This document shows positions 34,961 through 37,675 of a stretch of DNA of 37,675 nucleotides, piece after piece (within the stretch, counting starts at the first letter, position 1; every line of letters starts with the position of its first letter). Under the pieces are notes generated by a model. It saw only the letters and a list, made by a program, of their open reading frames with translations, was not told the origin of the DNA and searched no databases. Location of the stretch: positions 1 to 37,675 of the forward strand of contig CANQSM010000024.1 of assembly GCA_947626525.1 (NCBI GenBank). Reading direction: 5' to 3'. This DNA is from an uncultured Phocaeicola sp. (GTDB lineage Bacteria > Bacteroidota > Bacteroidia > Bacteroidales > Bacteroidaceae). The position numbers and the translations under genes are program-made.

Positions 34961-35526
34961 TACAACCCGTTAAAGAAAAAATAATTTTGGGCATAGACCC
35001 AGGAACAACCATAATGGGATATGGAATACTGAAAATCACAGGTGTTCATCCGGAACTTGTAACCATGGGGGTAATAGATTTACGTAAGTATGCAAACCAT
35101 TACTTGAAACTGAAGCGTATTTATGAGCGCGTTATAGGTATTATTGAGGCATATCTTCCTGATGAATTGGCTATTGAGGCTCCCTTTTTTGGTAAGAATG
35201 TACAATCGATGCTGAAGTTGGGAAGGGCACAAGGAGTAGCTATGGCGGCAGCTTTAAGTCGGGATATACCTATTACCGAATACGCTCCTTTGAAAATAAA
35301 AATGGCTCTGACCGGAAATGGCCAGGCAAGTAAGGGACAAGTTGCAGACATGCTCAAACGGATTCTTAAGATACCGGAAGAATCCATGTTGCCTTATATG
35401 GATGCAACAGACGGGCTTGCTGCGGCATATTGTCATTATTTACAGGCCGGGCGAATATCTTCGGATAAACCGTATCACGGCTGGAAAGACTTCATTGCCA
35501 AGAATCCTGATAAAGTAAGTCAATAA
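34957..35526 (+). CDS. ruvC: Holliday junction resolvase
   Basis: RuvC cuts Holliday junctions symmetrically with the RuvAB branch-migration complex. The 189-aa protein has the four acidic catalytic residues at Asp14 (LGIDPGTT), Glu74 (LAIEAPFF), Asp149 and Asp152 ([14 protein letters not shown]), with near-canonical spacing. The start is GTG, overlapping the DUF4286 stop. ruvA and ruvB are not in the window. The gene converges on the glycoside hydrolase with 33 nt between them. Confidence 0.96.
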   Translation: MIQPVKEKIILGIDPGTTIMGYGILKITGVHPELVTMGVIDLRKYANHYLKLKRIYERVIGIIEAYLPDELAIEAPFFGKNVQSMLKLGRAQGVAMAAALSRDIPITEYAPLKIKMALTGNGQASKGQVADMLKRILKIPEESMLPYMDATDGLAAAYCHYLQAGRISSDKPYHGWKDFIAKNPDKVSQ

Positions 35527-35559
35527 ATAAGCATTCGAAGATAAAGGATATATCAAAGT

Positions 35560-37167
35560 TTACTTGACTTCTGTTATTCTCAATAATAAATAGGGCTTGC
35601 CGGGAAGTTTTACCCTCCCGAACTTTTTGTCAAAAATACGATAATGTGTCGGAGTTCCGGTCTCGAAGATGGTAGGGCATTCTGTAATGGTCATGTTCCA
35701 AGTGTCCAATATCTCCACTTTGAACCGTGTCCCTTCTTTTAAACGGGGATATACCGCGTTTTTTAATGGCAAATTGAACTCCCATTCCGGCTTTATCTCT
35801 TTTCCAAGGTATACAAGTATATAATTTTCTCCAGCGGTAGAAGTATAAGGATCCCAACTGCTGTCACACAACTGAAGCGGATTGGGTAACGCGTCCAGGA
35901 CTTCACGCATGAAACCGATTCTTTTCCATGATTCACCTTGGAAAGTTCCGCCTACCGCCAAAAAGTCCTTTGAATAATCATCGGGACTATCCATGTAACA
36001 TTCCGAATGGCCTACATACGTGCCGCTCATTGTTCCCTGCCACATACGGTACAACATTTCTTCTCCGCTTAAGCTTCCCCAGCGATTGTCCATATTGCCC
36101 TCATAGCAGACTTCATCAAAGATAACAGGCTTTTTGTAGATATTCCTCACAATGGCGGCCCCTCCATGAATTTCTACCGGCGCCTGATCTTGTACGCTGG
36201 CATGTGTGTATTCGGGTATCCAATATTTGTAATATTGGGCTGTATTGCTATGAATGGAACACAGATGGGAATACGGGTCATTCTCTACTACAGTGCGGGT
36301 AAATACGTCCCAATCTTCTGGCTGGCGCATTCTCAAAAAATCATATTCGTTGGCTAATGACCACCATACATTACGGAAAGAGCTCAATCGGGCAATGGCG
36401 TATTTCAGATAACGGACATTTGCCTCCATAGGCATCCGGTCAAATCCCCATCGTCCCTCGTCATAGGGATGAAACAAAATCAGGTCGGCTTCTACGCCGA
36501 TATCCGACAATTGCCGTATGCATTTCTCCACATGAGTGAAATAGGATGGATTGAAACGGGTATAATCCCACTCATATATAGGCTTGCCTGCTTCATCTTT
36601 TTTTACGCTTTTTATCTCAAAAGGAAAACGTTCCGGTTCGGGATAATCTTTGTCGAAATTCTGTACAAAAAGCAACATTCTTATTTTATTGAATCTGGAA
36701 AATGCCAATGATTTGACAGTGGTTTCCGGCATATCCCCTGCAATGTGCATCCAGTCGTATGAGGTTGTTCCTACCGGATAGTAACGTTTTCCGTCTGCAT
36801 ACTTAAAATGGTAAGTGCCATCTACTACCACCGGCCCATGATTCTCACCCGTCGGGGCCACACATTGCAAAGTCCCATTCACACCGTTCAACGCCTCCAC
36901 TGTACTTTGCGTCGTATAGGTCCATTTACCTTGTTTGACCGGCATAAAACGGATTTTGAACGTATCGTTTCCATCATAAAATCCCCGGACTGTGATGGTT
37001 GTATCCGGTCCTTCGAAAGTAGCGGTTAATTCCGTGTCGAAAGGGTTCCCCTTTACTTTTGCCTGCAAAGGGACTTCATACCGTTCCCAACATTCCACCT
37101 TTTCCTGTGCGGATGCGGTCCATGTTCCTAGGCAACATAAAGCGAGTAAGCAGTAATTAAGTTTCAT
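35560..37167 (-). CDS. Secreted DUF5060/DUF4038-type glycoside hydrolase
   Basis: This 535-aa protein has a type I signal peptide with cleavage after TASA (~residue 20). A beta-rich DUF5060 domain (~24-105: CWERYEVPLQ, then GFYDGNDTFKIRFMP) is followed by a TIM-barrel catalytic domain. Its probable acid/base is Glu274 (WWSLANEYDF) and its nucleophile Glu352 (VIFDEVCYEG), in GH-A clan style. A C-terminal beta domain (~450-535, DUF5605-like) ends RITEVK. The substrate is unknown: relatives act on plant or host polysaccharides. Being near an L-galactose module could suggest rhamnogalacturonan-II-type glycans, but that is speculative. No SusC/D pair is adjacent. Confidence 0.85.
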   Translation of the reverse strand: MKLNYCLLALCCLGTWTASAQEKVECWERYEVPLQAKVKGNPFDTELTATFEGPDTTITVRGFYDGNDTFKIRFMPVKQGKWTYTTQSTVEALNGVNGTLQCVAPTGENHGPVVVDGTYHFKYADGKRYYPVGTTSYDWMHIAGDMPETTVKSLAFSRFNKIRMLLFVQNFDKDYPEPERFPFEIKSVKKDEAGKPIYEWDYTRFNPSYFTHVEKCIRQLSDIGVEADLILFHPYDEGRWGFDRMPMEANVRYLKYAIARLSSFRNVWWSLANEYDFLRMRQPEDWDVFTRTVVENDPYSHLCSIHSNTAQYYKYWIPEYTHASVQDQAPVEIHGGAAIVRNIYKKPVIFDEVCYEGNMDNRWGSLSGEEMLYRMWQGTMSGTYVGHSECYMDSPDDYSKDFLAVGGTFQGESWKRIGFMREVLDALPNPLQLCDSSWDPYTSTAGENYILVYLGKEIKPEWEFNLPLKNAVYPRLKEGTRFKVEILDTWNMTITECPTIFETGTPTHYRIFDKKFGRVKLPGKPYLLLRITEVK

Positions 37168-37207
37168 AAGACTATGTTCGTATTAGTAATTTTTCATAAT
37201 ATGGACA

Positions 37208-37215
37208 CAAAGATA
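37208..37215 (-). promoter_or_regulatory. -7 box of the glycoside hydrolase gene
   Basis: On the - strand TA-TC-TTTG lies 40 nt before the start codon at 37167. No -33 element is clear. Confidence 0.6.
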
Positions 37216-37363
37216 TGCAAAATATTAAATAACCCTCTTTCGGAACCATAGAAAATGAGGTGTGAGAATTCCCCTTTCCTTGCAAAAAAGAGCTCTTGAA
37301 TTGAAATACCAGATAGTGTCAGTCTTTTTATGCTGTCATTATTTCCTTTTTTCTTACTTTTGT

Positions 37364-37616
37364 TCAATTTTGATATTGAAGACAAACATGAGATCTTGTT
37401 TGGAGCGGAATCACCGGCATGTTCAGCTGTTTGGCCAGCGTCTTGGCCTTGCGGCTGGTCTCGGCTACTTCCTGTTCCCGTGCGCGTCCGGCTCGCTCCG
37501 TCCGGTTGGGAACCGGCGATTCCATAGACAGGAGGCATCCCCCGTAGCGGTTGTCTCGACAAGACGATAAAGCCTCCGTATCTTGTTGATTTGCAGGATT
37601 TTGTTTTCTTTTTCAT
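37364..37616 (-). pseudogene. Frameshifted short GC-rich ORF
   Basis: ATG 37616 follows an A-rich leader. Removing one base of the T-run at 37604-37607 (A-run on the - strand) joins it to a frame reading MKKKQNPANQQDTEAL and later AREQEVAETSRKAKTLAKQL and NMPVIPLQ, ending at the stop at 37364 (~84 aa). Without the shift, the ATG frame becomes an S/G/R/T-rich sequence typical of a wrong frame. The C-terminal half is GC-rich and helix-forming, unlike the AT-rich surroundings, suggesting a fragment of transferred DNA. No family is recognised. A sequencing error would restore the gene. Confidence 0.4.
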
Positions 37617-37675
37617 GGTCGTATGTGTTTTGAAAGATGAATAAATGTTTTTTACCTCAAACGAAAAACGCAACG

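Noticed and set aside
37194-37673. 159-aa - strand frame at the right edge
   Set aside because: The middle is an S/G/R/T/P-rich wrong-frame sequence; the neighbouring frame after a one-base shift looks more like a protein.

Overview
This is a chromosomal segment of a gut-type Bacteroidales bacterium, most likely Parabacteroides or a close Bacteroides relative. The evidence is repeated TAnnTTTG promoter boxes, A-rich leaders in place of strong Shine-Dalgarno sites, Bacteroidales-specific families (Mfa1/Mfa2 fimbrillins, DUF3868, DUF5106, DUF4494, DUF4286) and the gene order purU-hisH-hisA-hisF-hisIE-ftsE-lysC-lysA. The genus is inferred, not proven.

Region 1 (1-10561, visibly GC-rich) is a type V (Mfa/Fim-like) pilus locus, all on the + strand. 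It holds the end of a DUF3868/TPR accessory protein, a very large Mfa1-like shaft fimbrillin, an Mfa2-like anchor lipoprotein, an intermediate minor subunit, a 1125-aa tip-adhesin-like protein, and a DUF5106/thioredoxin-like envelope protein. Composition drops to ordinary AT-rich Bacteroidales DNA just after 10.56 kb, next to a palindromic repeat.

Region 2 (10.7-17.6 kb) is a dense biosynthetic operon: purU, four late histidine genes, ftsE, lysC and lysA. Convergent to it (17.8-19.3 kb, - strand) are a YggS-type PLP protein, a DUF4494 protein and a possible 48-aa protein with its own promoter. Then come an aspartate-type aminotransferase and a LolC/E-type permease (+).

Region 3 (21.9-25.8 kb) is accessory DNA between housekeeping genes. 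It holds a tightly overlapped three-gene operon (GNAT, IbrA-like PAPS-reductase/DUF3440, IbrB-like ParB-fold protein), tRNA-Lys(CTT), several large inverted repeats and a frameshifted lipoprotein gene. A palindromic repeat family has copies at about 10.6, 17.6 and 22.2 kb.

Region 4 (25.8-37.2 kb) returns to core genes: dapA and ligA (-), trmD, a truncated acetyltransferase, rmuC, an apparent L-galactose-to-D-tagaturonate module (aldo/keto reductase, COG3618 lactonase, zinc dehydrogenase), DUF4286, ruvC, and a convergent secreted DUF5060-type glycoside hydrolase. The right edge contains a short frameshifted GC-rich ORF.

The best candidates for little-described biology are the GNAT-IbrA-IbrB operon, the dispersed palindromic repeat, the duplicated translation start before the tip adhesin, and the small 48-aa gene.
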